A model generated the notes under the pieces. That model had not been told where the DNA came from. It worked only from the letters and a program-made list of their open reading frames with translations, and made no database searches. This document shows positions 43,687 to 53,000 of a DNA stretch of 64,000 nucleotides, in pieces; position 1 is the first letter of the stretch, and every line of letters begins with the position of its first letter. Origin of the DNA: Mucilaginibacter sp. OK098 (GTDB lineage Bacteria > Bacteroidota > Bacteroidia > Sphingobacteriales > Sphingobacteriaceae); assembly GCF_900142915.1 (NCBI RefSeq), contig NZ_FRCM01000006.1, forward strand, positions 385,503 through 449,502, written 5' to 3'. A program made the translations under genes and the position numbers.

Positions 43687-43717
43687 TGTTCTTTTATTAT
43701 TGTATGATAAAAGAACA
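43687..43717. promoter_or_regulatory. Inverted repeat in the divergent RDD / kinase intergenic region
   Basis: TGTTCTTTTAT (43687-43697) pairs with ATAAAAGAACA (43707-43717), an 11-bp stem with nine-base loop, between the divergent RDD and histidine kinase genes. It could be a regulator site or RNA hairpin; nothing more can be said. Confidence 0.35.
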
Positions 43718-43910
43718 GCAATGGTTGTAAAGTTAAAACGATTAATAGCAAAGCCCTTAAATTTTGTGGTTTTTTATCCGGAAAATTATAAGCCGGACAA
43801 AACAACAAACTATGTGTTAAATAAAATGTTTATTTTTATTGAACAAGGATGATTTGAGCCTGACCATCAAAAAATCAACCGTAAAATCAACACAGGTGCG
43901 TCAAAAGACC

Positions 43911-46640
43911 ATGAGTATGCCGGTACCCCACAATGAAAAGGAACGTTTAAGGGCCCTGCATAATTATGGAATATTAGATACCCTAAGCGAAACTGAATTT
44001 GACCGTCTTACTGAACTGGCAGCCATAATATGTGATGCTCCGGTTTCGCTGGTATCGCTTATTGACGAAAAACGGCAATGGTTTAAATCAACAGTGGGTA
44101 TTGATGCAAAGGAAACCTCGCGCGACCTTGCTTTTTGCGCGTACACCATTATGGATACCTGCATTTTTGAAGTAGAGGATGCCACCAAAGACGAGCGTTT
44201 TAAAAATAACGCTTTAGTTACCGGTGGCCCTGGTATCCGCTTTTATGCGGGGTATCCCCTGGTTGATCCGCAGGGTTATGCGCTGGGTTCATTATGTGTG
44301 ATAGATAGCCAGCCAAAAGTATTAACCGGTAAACAAAAAAGAGCGCTTAAACTGCTGGCAGATGAGGTGATTTCTCTTATAGTTGAGCGAAGATTAAGGG
44401 AGGAACTACGAAATTTTGAAAAGCTATTCATCCTCTCAAATGATTTGGTTTTTGTTGGCGGGATAGATGGCTTTTTTAAAAAGATAAACCCTGCTTTTAC
44501 AAAAATATTTGGCTGGAGCGAAGAATACCTTTTAAATACATCATCCTTCGAGTTTTACCACCCTGATGACATTGAAAACACCGTAAAAGAACTGCAAAAA
44601 TTAGCCGGAGGGAAAGACACTGCTAACTTTTTACAGCGCTTTAAAACCATCACCGGCGAATACAAGACTATTGAGTGGACATCTACCCCTGAACCATCAA
44701 CAGGGAATATATTCGGGATAGGCCGTGACGTCTCCGAGTTAATATTAAAAGAGCGGCAGCTCGCCGCCAGCGAAGAAAAACAAAGGGTGTTTTTTGAGAA
44801 CTCACTTGGCATGATGTTTACGCATGATATGAAAGGTAAGTTCTTATCCATAAACAATGCGGGTGCAGCAGTTTTAGGATATGCCAGGGACGAAATAATG
44901 AAAATGACTTTGTATGATGTTAGCCCGCTGGATCGTCGCCATGCTGTTGATGCCTACCTTATTAATATTAAAGAAGCAGGAAATTTACAGGGGCAAACTT
45001 CAAGCCTGCAACGGGATGGATCTATACGAATATGGTTATACAATAATGTATTAGAAAATAGCACTAACGGCGAGCCTTATGTAATTGTTAATGGTATGGA
45101 CATTACTAACAGGCACCAGTTGGAAAAAGATTTAAAGCGTACCGGTCATATGCTTGAGCAAACCAACCAGGTTGCACGGGTTGGCGGCTGGGAGTATGAT
45201 GTTGAAAAAGAAAGTATTTACTGGTCGTCTGTTACCAAAGAGATCCATGGTGTTGACCCCGGTTATGAGCCTGACCTGGCATCAGTACTTAATTTTTATC
45301 CCGATGAAAAAACCCGCGAAAAGATACGGAGTACGCTTAACCTGGCTATTAATGAAGGTAAACCGTGGAGCGAAGAGCGGCAGATAGTTACAGCAAAGGG
45401 TGATAAAATTTGGGTAAGATCAATTGGTAATGCTGAATTTGAAAACGGCTTTTGTAAACGGATTTACGGTACTTTTCAGGATATCAATGATTATAAATCG
45501 GGCGAACTTGCCCTACAAAGATCGCTTGAAACCCAGGAAAAATTAAACCTGGTACTGCTTGAACAACTTGAGCTTATTCAACAGCAGGATAAAACGATAG
45601 AAAAGATCAGGGAATTTAAATTCTTGGCCGATTCAATTCCACAGATGATCTGGACTGCCAATCCGGATGGGAACTTTGACTATTACAATAAGCATTGGTT
45701 TGATTTTACCGGGATGACCTTTGAAGAAACTATGGAAAAGGGATGGGAACCGGTGCTGCACCCTGAAGGGTTTAAAAAACATTTGAAGGCATGGGATGAA
45801 TCCCTGCTGATGGGCATACCCTACCAGGCGGAGATACGATTTAAAAGAGCAGCAGACGGGATCAATAAATGGCATTTATGCCAGGCGTTGCCAATGAAAA
45901 ATGAGCAAGGAAAAATTGTAAAATGGTTTGGCTCATGTACCGATATTGATGAATATAAAAGAGCGCTCGACCTCGAAAACCGCATAAGCCAGTTTGAGGA
46001 TTTTAATCGTATCGTAGCACATAATTTACGCGGGCCTGCAGGGAGCATTGATATGATACTGGATCTGATGGCAGAATCAAATTCGGAAGAAGAAAGATCT
46101 GATTATTTAAAAATGCTGAAACAATCCAGTTCCACTCTTATTGAAACACTGAATGAATTGATGAAAGTGCTTGAGGTAAGAAATAATCAGGATTTGCCTT
46201 ATGATAATTGCGATCTTGAAGAGCTCACAATCAATGTAGAAAAGATGTTAACCGGGCAGATAGTTTCAAAAAACGCAATTATCAATACCGATTTCCGAGT
46301 GCCTGCAATGAAGTTTCCAAAAATGTACCTCGAAAGTATATTTTATAATATGATTAGCAATGCGTTAAAATACAGCAAGACAGATGTACCGCCTGTTATA
46401 AATATCACCTCGGCCATAACCGAAGGTAGGGTTACGCTAGCCTTTAGCGATAACGGGCTGGGGATAGACCTGAAGCGGCACGCAAACAATATATTTAAAC
46501 TCAACCACGTGTTCCATACCGGGTATGATAGCAAGGGCGTTGGGTTATTTATGACCAAAACACAAATAGAAACCTTTGGTGGCAACATAAGCGTTGAAAG
46601 TGAGCCGGGAGCCGGGACAACATTTACCATTGTATTTTAA
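43911..46640 (+). CDS. GAF/multi-PAS sensor histidine kinase
   Basis: This 909-residue protein is taken from ATG 43911; a TTG at 43839 would add 24 residues. Order: GAF domain (about 12-145), four PAS-like regions (starting near FEKLFILSNDLVF, RVFFENSLGMMF, TNQVARVGGWEYD and FKFLADSIPQMIW), coiled linkers, then the kinase core. The phosphorylated His704 is in IVAHNLRGPAGSID. ATP-binding motifs are NMISNALKYSK, FSDNGLGIDL and GVGLFMTKTQIETFGG. No membrane segment or response regulator is visible, so it is probably a soluble orphan kinase. Signal unknown. Confidence 0.92.
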   Translation: MSMPVPHNEKERLRALHNYGILDTLSETEFDRLTELAAIICDAPVSLVSLIDEKRQWFKSTVGIDAKETSRDLAFCAYTIMDTCIFEVEDATKDERFKNNALVTGGPGIRFYAGYPLVDPQGYALGSLCVIDSQPKVLTGKQKRALKLLADEVISLIVERRLREELRNFEKLFILSNDLVFVGGIDGFFKKINPAFTKIFGWSEEYLLNTSSFEFYHPDDIENTVKELQKLAGGKDTANFLQRFKTITGEYKTIEWTSTPEPSTGNIFGIGRDVSELILKERQLAASEEKQRVFFENSLGMMFTHDMKGKFLSINNAGAAVLGYARDEIMKMTLYDVSPLDRRHAVDAYLINIKEAGNLQGQTSSLQRDGSIRIWLYNNVLENSTNGEPYVIVNGMDITNRHQLEKDLKRTGHMLEQTNQVARVGGWEYDVEKESIYWSSVTKEIHGVDPGYEPDLASVLNFYPDEKTREKIRSTLNLAINEGKPWSEERQIVTAKGDKIWVRSIGNAEFENGFCKRIYGTFQDINDYKSGELALQRSLETQEKLNLVLLEQLELIQQQDKTIEKIREFKFLADSIPQMIWTANPDGNFDYYNKHWFDFTGMTFEETMEKGWEPVLHPEGFKKHLKAWDESLLMGIPYQAEIRFKRAADGINKWHLCQALPMKNEQGKIVKWFGSCTDIDEYKRALDLENRISQFEDFNRIVAHNLRGPAGSIDMILDLMAESNSEEERSDYLKMLKQSSSTLIETLNELMKVLEVRNNQDLPYDNCDLEELTINVEKMLTGQIVSKNAIINTDFRVPAMKFPKMYLESIFYNMISNALKYSKTDVPPVINITSAITEGRVTLAFSDNGLGIDLKRHANNIFKLNHVFHTGYDSKGVGLFMTKTQIETFGGNISVESEPGAGTTFTIVF

Positions 46641-46764
46641 TTGTGCCGTGGATCTGTCCCAAAAGACATAAAAAAATTCAGCTTTCCAGGCTAATTTATA
46701 AACGAAACAAATAGAGAATTAAATGTGCTAAAGCATCAATAAGGGCCTTATCTTTACTTAATTT

Positions 46765-47784
46765 ATGGCAGCATTCCTACTCAAATCAAACCGAAACATT
46801 ATACTGATCACAGTTTTAGCTTTATTGATATTTTTAGGCGGGACATTCATGCTTCATACAGTTCCGCTATCAGTTAAAAATAAAATTGCCAATGGTTTGC
46901 TGGCTGATTTTGTGATCACGTTTCCTGTGCTTTTCTATTTTATAATAGTACGCCCATTAAAACTTTCAGCCAAGCGGATGCTTCTTGTTGTCAGCTTATG
47001 CTGCGGGGTTGCTTACCTTGTATTACCTCAACAGCAAAAGGAATACATACTGCAGATCCGTAAGCTTACCGCTGTAGCCGAACTCCTCTTTATTATTTAT
47101 GCTGTTACTAAGTTTAATAAATTAAGAAAAGCTTATAAAGCCAATCAACTTATATTAACCGATCCTATTTATAATTTGCGCACCGCAATGGCCGAAGTTA
47201 TGGGCGAATCAGTAGCTGTGAAAGTAATAGCGTCGGAGTTAGCTGTACTCAGGTATGGTTTGCTTTTTTGGAGGAAGGAAACACCGGCATTAAAAGCAAG
47301 CCGCTCTTTCAGTACTCACAAAGAGTTTGGTTATGTTGCTATCTGGTGTATTTTACTACTGGCAGTTATGGTAGAAATTACAGCATTTCATTTTTTATTA
47401 ATGAAATGGAGCCATATGGCCGCTAATATAGTTACCATCCTGTCGCTTTACGGTGTTATTTTCTTTGTTGCTGATCTGTCTGCAGTTATTAAAAGAAAGG
47501 TATTGATAAACGACGAACAGATAATTTTACGTACAGGATTACGCTGGCGGGCTTGCACTAATTTAAACAACATTAGCGCTGCGGAGAAAATTACCAATGA
47601 TCATCATTCGGCAGATCTCTTTTTCAAGGGCGGCATAGCCAAAAAAGGCGGCAATCTGCTTATCACGTTTAAAGAACCCATTAAGATTGATAAACTGTAC
47701 GGCGCAAGTAAAGAAGCCAGCTCTATCTTAATGAATATTGATGATTTTGAATTATTTGCGCAAGCGATCAAAAAAAGGGCATGA
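46765..47784 (+). CDS. Polytopic membrane protein of unknown function
   Basis: This 339-residue protein has about six hydrophobic segments (15-31, 46-62, 71-88, 103-115, 188-210, 221-245) and a soluble C-terminus with KRKVLINDEQIILRTGLRWR and NLLITFKEPIKIDKLYGA, which resembles a small PH-like beta domain seen in other membrane proteins. No named family is recognised. It is alone between the kinase and convergent ahcY. Its last codons overlap the hairpin that ends the ahcY transcript. Confidence 0.75.
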   Translation: MAAFLLKSNRNIILITVLALLIFLGGTFMLHTVPLSVKNKIANGLLADFVITFPVLFYFIIVRPLKLSAKRMLLVVSLCCGVAYLVLPQQQKEYILQIRKLTAVAELLFIIYAVTKFNKLRKAYKANQLILTDPIYNLRTAMAEVMGESVAVKVIASELAVLRYGLLFWRKETPALKASRSFSTHKEFGYVAIWCILLLAVMVEITAFHFLLMKWSHMAANIVTILSLYGVIFFVADLSAVIKRKVLINDEQIILRTGLRWRACTNLNNISAAEKITNDHHSADLFFKGGIAKKGGNLLITFKEPIKIDKLYGASKEASSILMNIDDFELFAQAIKKRA

Positions 47785-47801
47785 TCCTAAAACCATGCCC
47801 T
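47772..47801 (-). terminator. Terminator of ahcY
   Basis: On the minus strand AGGGCATG (47801-47794) pairs with CATGCCCT (47783-47776), followed directly by TTTTTT. It begins about 31 bases beyond the ahcY stop and overlaps the stop codon of the convergent membrane-protein gene. Confidence 0.75.
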
Positions 47802-47832
47802 CGTATATTTTACCTTTAAGCTTTTACCTCAA

Positions 47833-49149
47833 TTAGTATCTGTAATACTCAGGTTTAAACGGACCATCAACAGTTACGCCAATGTACTCAGCCTGATCCT
47901 GGTCTAAAACTTCCAGCTCAACGCCAATTTTGGCAAGGTGTAAGCGGGCAACTTTTTCGTCAAGGTGTTTTGGCAGGGTATAAACCTTGTTTTCGTATTG
48001 TGCGCCATTATTCCAAAGCTCTAATTGAGCTAAAGTTTGGTTGGTGAACGAGTTGCTCATTACAAAACTTGGGTGACCGGTTGCACAACCTAAATTCACC
48101 AAACGGCCTTCCGCTAAAATAATGACATCATTACCATCAATGGTATATTTATCAACCTGTGGCTTAATTTCAATTTTGGTATTACCATAAGTACCGTTTA
48201 ACCAGGCCATGTCAATTTCATTGTCAAAGTGGCCAATGTTACAAACGATGGCTTTGTCTTTCAGCGCTCGGAAATGCTCTTCACGAACGATGTTTTTGTT
48301 ACCTGTTGCAGTAACAACAATATCAGCTTCTTTTATAGCAGTGCCAAGCTTTTTAACTTCAAAGCCTTCCATTGCTGCCTGTAAAGCGCAGATAGGGTCA
48401 ATTTCAGTTACTATAACACGTACACCCGAATTGCGCAATGAATCGGCAGAACCTTTACCCACGTCACCATAACCGCAAACAACAGCCACTTTACCGGCCA
48501 TCATTACATCAGTAGCACGGCGGATGGCATCAACCAATGATTCGCGGCAACCATATTTATTATCAAATTTTGATTTGGTTACTGAATCATTTACATTGAT
48601 AGCAGGCATTGGCAGCGTACCGGCTTTAACACGCTCATATAAGCGGTGTACACCTGTAGTAGTTTCTTCTGATAAACCTTTAATACCGGCAACAAGCTCG
48701 GGATATTTATCTAAAACCATATTGGTTAAATCGCCCCCATCATCCAATATCATGTTCAATGGCTTGCGGGCTTCGCCAAAAAATAAGGTTTGCTCAATAC
48801 ACCAGTCAAACTCTTCAGCATTCATACCTTTCCAGGCATAAACTGAGGTACCTGCAGCAGCAATTGCAGCGGCGGCATGATCCTGGGTTGAGAAAATGTT
48901 ACATGACGACCAGGTAACTTCAGCGCCCAGTTCGATCAATGTTTCGATCAATACGGCGGTTTGGATGGTCATGTGCAGGCAGCCTGCAATACGGGCGCCT
49001 TTCAATGCTTTTGATGGGCCGTACTCTTTACGTAAGGCCATTAAGCCCGGCATTTCTGCTTCGGCTAATTCAATCTCTTTCCGGCCCCATTGGGCTAATG
49101 AAAAGTCTTTTACTTTGTACTTGGTGTAAACGGTCTCTACTGATGACAT
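47833..49149 (-). CDS. ahcY: S-adenosylhomocysteine hydrolase
   Basis: This 438-residue NAD-dependent enzyme splits S-adenosylhomocysteine into adenosine and homocysteine, relieving inhibition of methyltransferases. Typical sequences are CLHMTIQTAVLIETL, WSSCNIFSTQDHAAAAIA, NDSVTKSKFDNKYGCRES with the catalytic lysine, the Rossmann motif VVCGYGDVGKGSADSLR, and a C-terminal DGPFKPEYYRY. Length is typical. It is a single-gene unit with its own -7 box and a terminator. Confidence 0.97.
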   Translation of the reverse strand: MSSVETVYTKYKVKDFSLAQWGRKEIELAEAEMPGLMALRKEYGPSKALKGARIAGCLHMTIQTAVLIETLIELGAEVTWSSCNIFSTQDHAAAAIAAAGTSVYAWKGMNAEEFDWCIEQTLFFGEARKPLNMILDDGGDLTNMVLDKYPELVAGIKGLSEETTTGVHRLYERVKAGTLPMPAINVNDSVTKSKFDNKYGCRESLVDAIRRATDVMMAGKVAVVCGYGDVGKGSADSLRNSGVRVIVTEIDPICALQAAMEGFEVKKLGTAIKEADIVVTATGNKNIVREEHFRALKDKAIVCNIGHFDNEIDMAWLNGTYGNTKIEIKPQVDKYTIDGNDVIILAEGRLVNLGCATGHPSFVMSNSFTNQTLAQLELWNNGAQYENKVYTLPKHLDEKVARLHLAKIGVELEVLDQDQAEYIGVTVDGPFKPEYYRY

Positions 49150-49168
49150 AGTTTTTAAGTTTTTTTTG

Positions 49169-49176
49169 CAAAGGTA
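49169..49176 (-). promoter_or_regulatory. -7 box of ahcY
   Basis: On the minus strand TACCTTTG fits TAnnTTTG, 19 bases before the ahcY ATG. The nearest upstream TTTG is at 49194-49191, only 14 bases away and shorter than the usual spacing. It has one good element and one weak one. Confidence 0.45.
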
Positions 49177-49268
49177 ACTGATAGGTTTATCAAAATGAAA
49201 TTTGGTTGATTAAGCTAACTACATAAGCAGCTGATCACGCCAGTTTATGACATAAGAATTGCCATAGC

Positions 49269-49320
49269 GCCCTTATTCACCAAAGCAAGTAAGGGCATTA
49301 TTCGTCACAAGGAATAATGC
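49269..49320 (-). terminator. Paired hairpins after the bactofilin gene
   Basis: GCATTATTC/GAATAATGC (49295-49303 with 49312-49320) and GCCCTTA/TAAGGGC (49269-49275 with 49290-49296) overlap by two bases, so the two hairpins may compete. They lie 22 bases beyond the minus-strand bactofilin stop. No T-run follows, so they may stabilise the mRNA end instead. Confidence 0.5.
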
Positions 49321-49341
49321 ACCATTAACAATCAGTAGTAC

Positions 49342-49767
49342 TTAATCAATTGATGCTTCAAGAACCTTCTGTTCGTGCCTGGGCAATTTATTGGCTTGAG
49401 CCGGCTTATTGGTTTGAGACATGGAAAGGCTTCCATTGTAAACGGCACCGTTTTCAACAGTAAGGGTTTGGGTCAATATCTCGCCTGTAACTTTACCGGT
49501 GGCTTTAATTTCGAGGGTATTTGTTTGGATGTTGCCATTTACAGTGCCGTAAACAACCATTTCTTTGGTGATAATATTACCCAGTACCGATCCTTTTTCG
49601 CCCAGTATCAGGCCTTCATCAACCGTTACATCGCCGGTTATCTGCCCGTCAATCCGGGTATATGCGGGTGCTTTAAGGTTTCCGTCAAAAACAGACCCCT
49701 CACTTATCAATGTTGATATGGATTGCAAATCCAATGCGACTTTCTCTTTTTTTGAAAATAATGCCAT
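49342..49767 (-). CDS. Bactofilin
   Basis: This 141-residue protein is of the polymer-forming bactofilin family. A short lysine-rich N-terminus precedes the bactofilin beta-helix (SEGSVFDGNLKAPAYTRIDG, GDVTVDEGLILGEKGSVLGN, IITKEMVVYGTVNGNI), with characteristic repeats spaced by GxVxG turns, and a short unstructured C-terminus. Bactofilins form filaments that place cell wall enzymes. It lies 15 bases downstream of an M23 peptidase gene, the common partnership. Confidence 0.92.
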   Translation of the reverse strand: MALFSKKEKVALDLQSISTLISEGSVFDGNLKAPAYTRIDGQITGDVTVDEGLILGEKGSVLGNIITKEMVVYGTVNGNIQTNTLEIKATGKVTGEILTQTLTVENGAVYNGSLSMSQTNKPAQANKLPRHEQKVLEASID

Positions 49768-49782
49768 GGTTTGTTCCGGTTA

Positions 49783-50649
49783 TTAATTATTAAGTGTCAG
49801 AAATTTTATAGGGTTTATTGCTTTACCATTTTTGCGCACTTCATAATGCAAATGGTTACCTGTTGAGTGCCCTGTTGAACCCACCTCGCCAATTTTTTGG
49901 CCAACGGTAACTTCCTGCCCCACTTTCACAGAAATGCGCGAAAGATGCCCGTATAATGTTTCAAAATTATTAGCGTGCTCTATTCGTACGCAATTGCCAT
50001 AGCCCCCATAGCGCCCGGCAAAAACAACTTTGCCTGTAGCAGTACATTTGGCTTCATCACCACGGTTGCCTTTGAAATCAATACCCGGGTGAAATTCCGC
50101 GCTTGCCGAGTTAAATGGATCGCTGCGGTAGCCAAAATACGAGGTTAGTGAACTAACCCGCGGGTAGCCCATTGGCGTAAAGGCTACAGTATGTACCAGG
50201 CGATTTAAATATTCGTCGTATAACGAGTATGTTTCTTCGTCAGTAAGCTTAGCAGCTTCGGCATTGCCATTACCGCCAACCGCGCCAATTGCAAACCCTT
50301 TTAAACCACGTTTTTTAAGATAATCATTTATGGTTTTAAGCTTTACCTCGATTGATTGGATATAGCTTTGGGCAGTGTTTGCTTTCTTTTCCTGGATATC
50401 CGGCGCGGGAACTTCACCCTTAAGTTTTATAAGCTGCGCTACAAGGTGCTGTTTTTCTTCTTCCTGCTCCTGGTTTTTATGGCTCAAGTAAATTACAGAC
50501 AAGGTAAGGGTGGTAATTACCGCTAAAACACCAAGCAGGTAATGTTTAATCCGGCTGATATGTTTTGTTTTGATCTGTAATGTTTGAGAACCTTCTTTAT
50601 TCTTATTTACAATAATAACTGTACTTACGTCAGACGGTTTCAATTTCAT
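49783..50649 (-). CDS. Membrane-anchored M23 peptidoglycan endopeptidase
   Basis: This 288-residue protein has a cytoplasmic N-terminus of about 35 residues, one membrane helix (about 37-56), a coiled stretch and a LytM/M23 domain. Zinc ligands are complete: His187 and Asp191 (HPGIDFKG) with His268 in HLHYE, and His266 as catalytic residue. It should cut peptidoglycan cross-links in the periplasm. It heads a two-gene unit with the bactofilin. This resembles pairs in which the bactofilin recruits a membrane-bound M23 enzyme to shape cells. Confidence 0.93.
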   Translation of the reverse strand: MKLKPSDVSTVIIVNKNKEGSQTLQIKTKHISRIKHYLLGVLAVITTLTLSVIYLSHKNQEQEEEKQHLVAQLIKLKGEVPAPDIQEKKANTAQSYIQSIEVKLKTINDYLKKRGLKGFAIGAVGGNGNAEAAKLTDEETYSLYDEYLNRLVHTVAFTPMGYPRVSSLTSYFGYRSDPFNSASAEFHPGIDFKGNRGDEAKCTATGKVVFAGRYGGYGNCVRIEHANNFETLYGHLSRISVKVGQEVTVGQKIGEVGSTGHSTGNHLHYEVRKNGKAINPIKFLTLNN

Positions 50650-50831
50650 CGTAATTATTTAATTAGGGACGGCAAGGTAAGTAATAGGGTTAAAAAAACA
50701 AAATGATGTTTTTGTTAAAACTATGCTATAATGAACCATTTTTTCAGCACCCAGCCGGTTTTAATACCCTTATGAAACGTCAGTAAATTGTTATTATTCT
50801 TATTTTTAAATTTTAACTGCTAATCATTTGT

Positions 50832-50839
50832 TATTTTTG
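50832..50839 (+). promoter_or_regulatory. -7 box before bacilliredoxin gene
   Basis: TATTTTTG fits TAnnTTTG, 25 bases before the ATG of the bacilliredoxin gene. No TTG lies within 17-23 bases upstream. Confidence 0.4.
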
Positions 50840-50864
50840 TTTTGAAATTTAGAAAAAGAGAAAG

Positions 50865-51275
50865 ATGTATCCAGAATATTTAGTAACCCCAATGCGGGAA
50901 GAACTTACAAGGGTTGGCTTTGAAGAGTTGAAAGATGCTGATGCAGTTACCAAAGCCATTGAAAGCGAAGGTACCGTGTTTGTAATGGTTAATTCTGTTT
51001 GCGGTTGTGCTGCTGCTAATGCGCGCCCCGCTGCACGTATGGCCGCGCAAAGCGAAAAACATCCTGACAGGCTGGTAACAGTTTTTGCAGGTATGGAAGC
51101 TGATGCTGTTAATAAAGCGCGTGCTTATATGTTGCCTTATCCACCGTCATCACCTGCTATGGCTTTATTTAAAGACGGCAAGCTGGTTCATATTATTGAG
51201 CGCCATCAAATTGAAGGTCGCCCGGCACAAATGATTGCCGATAACCTTATTGGTGCGTTTGAGCAGTATTGCTAA
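50865..51275 (+). CDS. BrxA/BrxB-family bacilliredoxin (DUF1094)
   Basis: This 136-residue protein matches the YphP/YqiW (BrxA/BrxB) family with a thioredoxin-like fold and the CGC active motif (Cys46-Gly-Cys48 in NSVCGCAAANARPA). In Bacillus these proteins remove bacillithiol from oxidised proteins; Bacteroidota generally keep them, but bacillithiol use here is inferred. It is followed by a clear Rho-independent terminator and sits alone. Confidence 0.93.
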   Translation: MYPEYLVTPMREELTRVGFEELKDADAVTKAIESEGTVFVMVNSVCGCAAANARPAARMAAQSEKHPDRLVTVFAGMEADAVNKARAYMLPYPPSSPAMALFKDGKLVHIIERHQIEGRPAQMIADNLIGAFEQYC

Positions 51276-51297
51276 AGAATTTTTATACCTATAAAAT

Positions 51298-51331
51298 AAA
51301 ACCCGGCGTGCGATTGTGAGCCGGGTTTTTG
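51298..51331 (+). terminator. Rho-independent terminator of bacilliredoxin gene
   Basis: AAAACCCGGC pairs with GCCGGGTTTTT around the loop GTGCGATTGTGA, ending in a T-run. It starts 22 bases beyond the stop codon. Confidence 0.85.
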
Positions 51332-51370
51332 TTTGTAATGGCAAATTTACTGAGACTTACAAAGCCCCCT

Positions 51371-52879
51371 TTATCTACGCCCGTACTGCAATGCATACGG
51401 AATAGGTGTTGGCTTTTTTTTCATGATGTTATCAGGGGTAACGTACACAAGTTCAAGCTTGCGGCCGCCATCCTTCTGAAAATATGCTATCCGCAAGGGG
51501 TAAAAGCCTTTTTTTAACGGAACGATGTATGACCGCTCTACATCATCGCCGTGCAGGCCGTCGAGATCAATTATCAGCTTGTCGCCAAGATATACCTTTG
51601 AACCGTCGTCTGATGACATTCCGAAAATGTAATAGCCTTCCTGCTTAATTTCAAATTGCCCGTCAATAACCACTGCAAAATTATTTTGACGGGGTAGCTT
51701 ATCTATACTGAAAGTGCTGTCGGCTATACCTTCCTTAACAGGTGTTAAAGTTTTAAAATCGGGCAGCTTGTCCCATTCGCCCTCGTAATAGGCATAATTA
51801 AAGCCGCCGGGCTTATAATTTTTCCTGAGCGGCGTAGCTGCCAGGTAGGAACCTTCTTTAAATTCACCGGTAGTTGTTTTGTCGAATTTAGGGCGCCCTG
51901 TAACCTTCCGGAAGGTAATTGTCGCGGGGCCCGACAATTCTAACTCGGGCCTTACAAGCGGCGATGTCATTGAAGGTTGTGAGCCATCCAGTGTATAATG
52001 TACCTTTGTGGTATCATCAAAATACCAAATCTTTATCGGTTTATCCTTTAACACAATGCCGCTGGTTGGATGGAACATTATGGGCTTTCCGCCATAGTCA
52101 CTATTGGCAAATCTTAAGCCGTCGTAAAAATTTTTTAACCTTACTGTACCGTGAGATTCATTGGGATACGCGTTTACTACCCACTTAAAACCGGCAGGCG
52201 CATCTTTTTTTAGCAGGCTGTCCATCGGGTTAATGTTCATCTCCTTCATGCCCTGTCCTTCGCGGCCGCCTATGTAAAGCGTTTTTCCTTTATTTGCCAG
52301 CGAAGGCAATTTCTCTTTAACTTGCTTAAGCATTATGCCATTGTCCCACCAGTAGCTTGGGTCGCCTGCAATGTAATTGGTGAAAAGGTGCGGCTCATTT
52401 AACAGGGCATAGGTAACAAACACGCCGCCGAATGAATGGCCGAAAAGTGTATTATCGCCACCAGCAGGGTAAGTTTTATCGATATAGGGTATTAGCTCGT
52501 CCTTAAAAAATTTGAGGAATTTGTCTGCGGAGCCTGATGTTTTGTTACCGTTGGAATGGGTCGGTAAAAAATCTTTATCGCGGTCGGTATTTAACACGCC
52601 GATGATGATTGTTGGCGGCATGCTGTGCTCGTTTTCAATAAAACGCTGTATATCGTATCCTAATTTTATATTCCAGTCGTCAAGGATGTAAAGCACATCA
52701 TATTTATCGGTACTGCCGGGCTTATACTTTTCGGGCAAAACAACCTGGATAACCCTTTTTTCATTTAATATAGCCGAGTTGATAGAATCGCGCTTACCGG
52801 GCATGTCTTGCGCATAGGTGCGGCCAAAAAGGCTAAATATTAATGCAATGGCTAAAAAAAGGCGGGATCTATTATTCAT
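51371..52879 (-). CDS. Secreted esterase with beta-hexosaminidase C-terminal-like and PA14 domains
   Basis: This protein is 502 residues from ATG 52879; an ATG at 52891 is also possible. A signal peptide ends at TYAQD. The esterase D-type domain (about 20-265) has GHSFGG and the base in YPNESHGTV. A CHB_HEX_C-like strand domain (VHYTLDGSQPSMTSPLVRPE) follows, and then a PA14 domain (YAYYEGEWDKLP to FGMSSDDGSKVYLGDKLIID). PA14 modules usually bind carbohydrate. It shares its esterase domain with the TPR-tailed protein at 4050-5243. Substrate unknown. Confidence 0.85.
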   Translation of the reverse strand: MNNRSRLFLAIALIFSLFGRTYAQDMPGKRDSINSAILNEKRVIQVVLPEKYKPGSTDKYDVLYILDDWNIKLGYDIQRFIENEHSMPPTIIIGVLNTDRDKDFLPTHSNGNKTSGSADKFLKFFKDELIPYIDKTYPAGGDNTLFGHSFGGVFVTYALLNEPHLFTNYIAGDPSYWWDNGIMLKQVKEKLPSLANKGKTLYIGGREGQGMKEMNINPMDSLLKKDAPAGFKWVVNAYPNESHGTVRLKNFYDGLRFANSDYGGKPIMFHPTSGIVLKDKPIKIWYFDDTTKVHYTLDGSQPSMTSPLVRPELELSGPATITFRKVTGRPKFDKTTTGEFKEGSYLAATPLRKNYKPGGFNYAYYEGEWDKLPDFKTLTPVKEGIADSTFSIDKLPRQNNFAVVIDGQFEIKQEGYYIFGMSSDDGSKVYLGDKLIIDLDGLHGDDVERSYIVPLKKGFYPLRIAYFQKDGGRKLELVYVTPDNIMKKKPTPIPYALQYGRR

Positions 52880-52949
52880 GATGATACGCATTTTGATTAA
52901 AGATAAGACTGCAAATGGATACAAATGGTTACAGCAGAAAAATTTTTAT

Positions 52950-52985
52950 AAATATAAAAAAGCGGACTGTGTGCACACAGTCCGC
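52950..52985 (-). terminator. 24-bp perfect palindrome terminator at the end of the permease array
   Basis: GCGGACTGTGTGCACACAGT followed by CCGC (52962-52985) is a perfect 24-bp palindrome. Read on the minus strand it is followed by TTTTTTATATTT. It lies about 50 bases beyond the stop of the last permease gene and should end that transcript. Confidence 0.8.
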
Positions 52986-53000
52986 AGGTTATCGCGAACA

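Noticed and set aside
49150..49341. A riboswitch for S-adenosylhomocysteine or S-adenosylmethionine upstream of ahcY
   Set aside because: The ahcY leader from the -7 box to the ATG is only about 15-19 bases, too short for a riboswitch; the hairpins here belong to the bactofilin 3' end.
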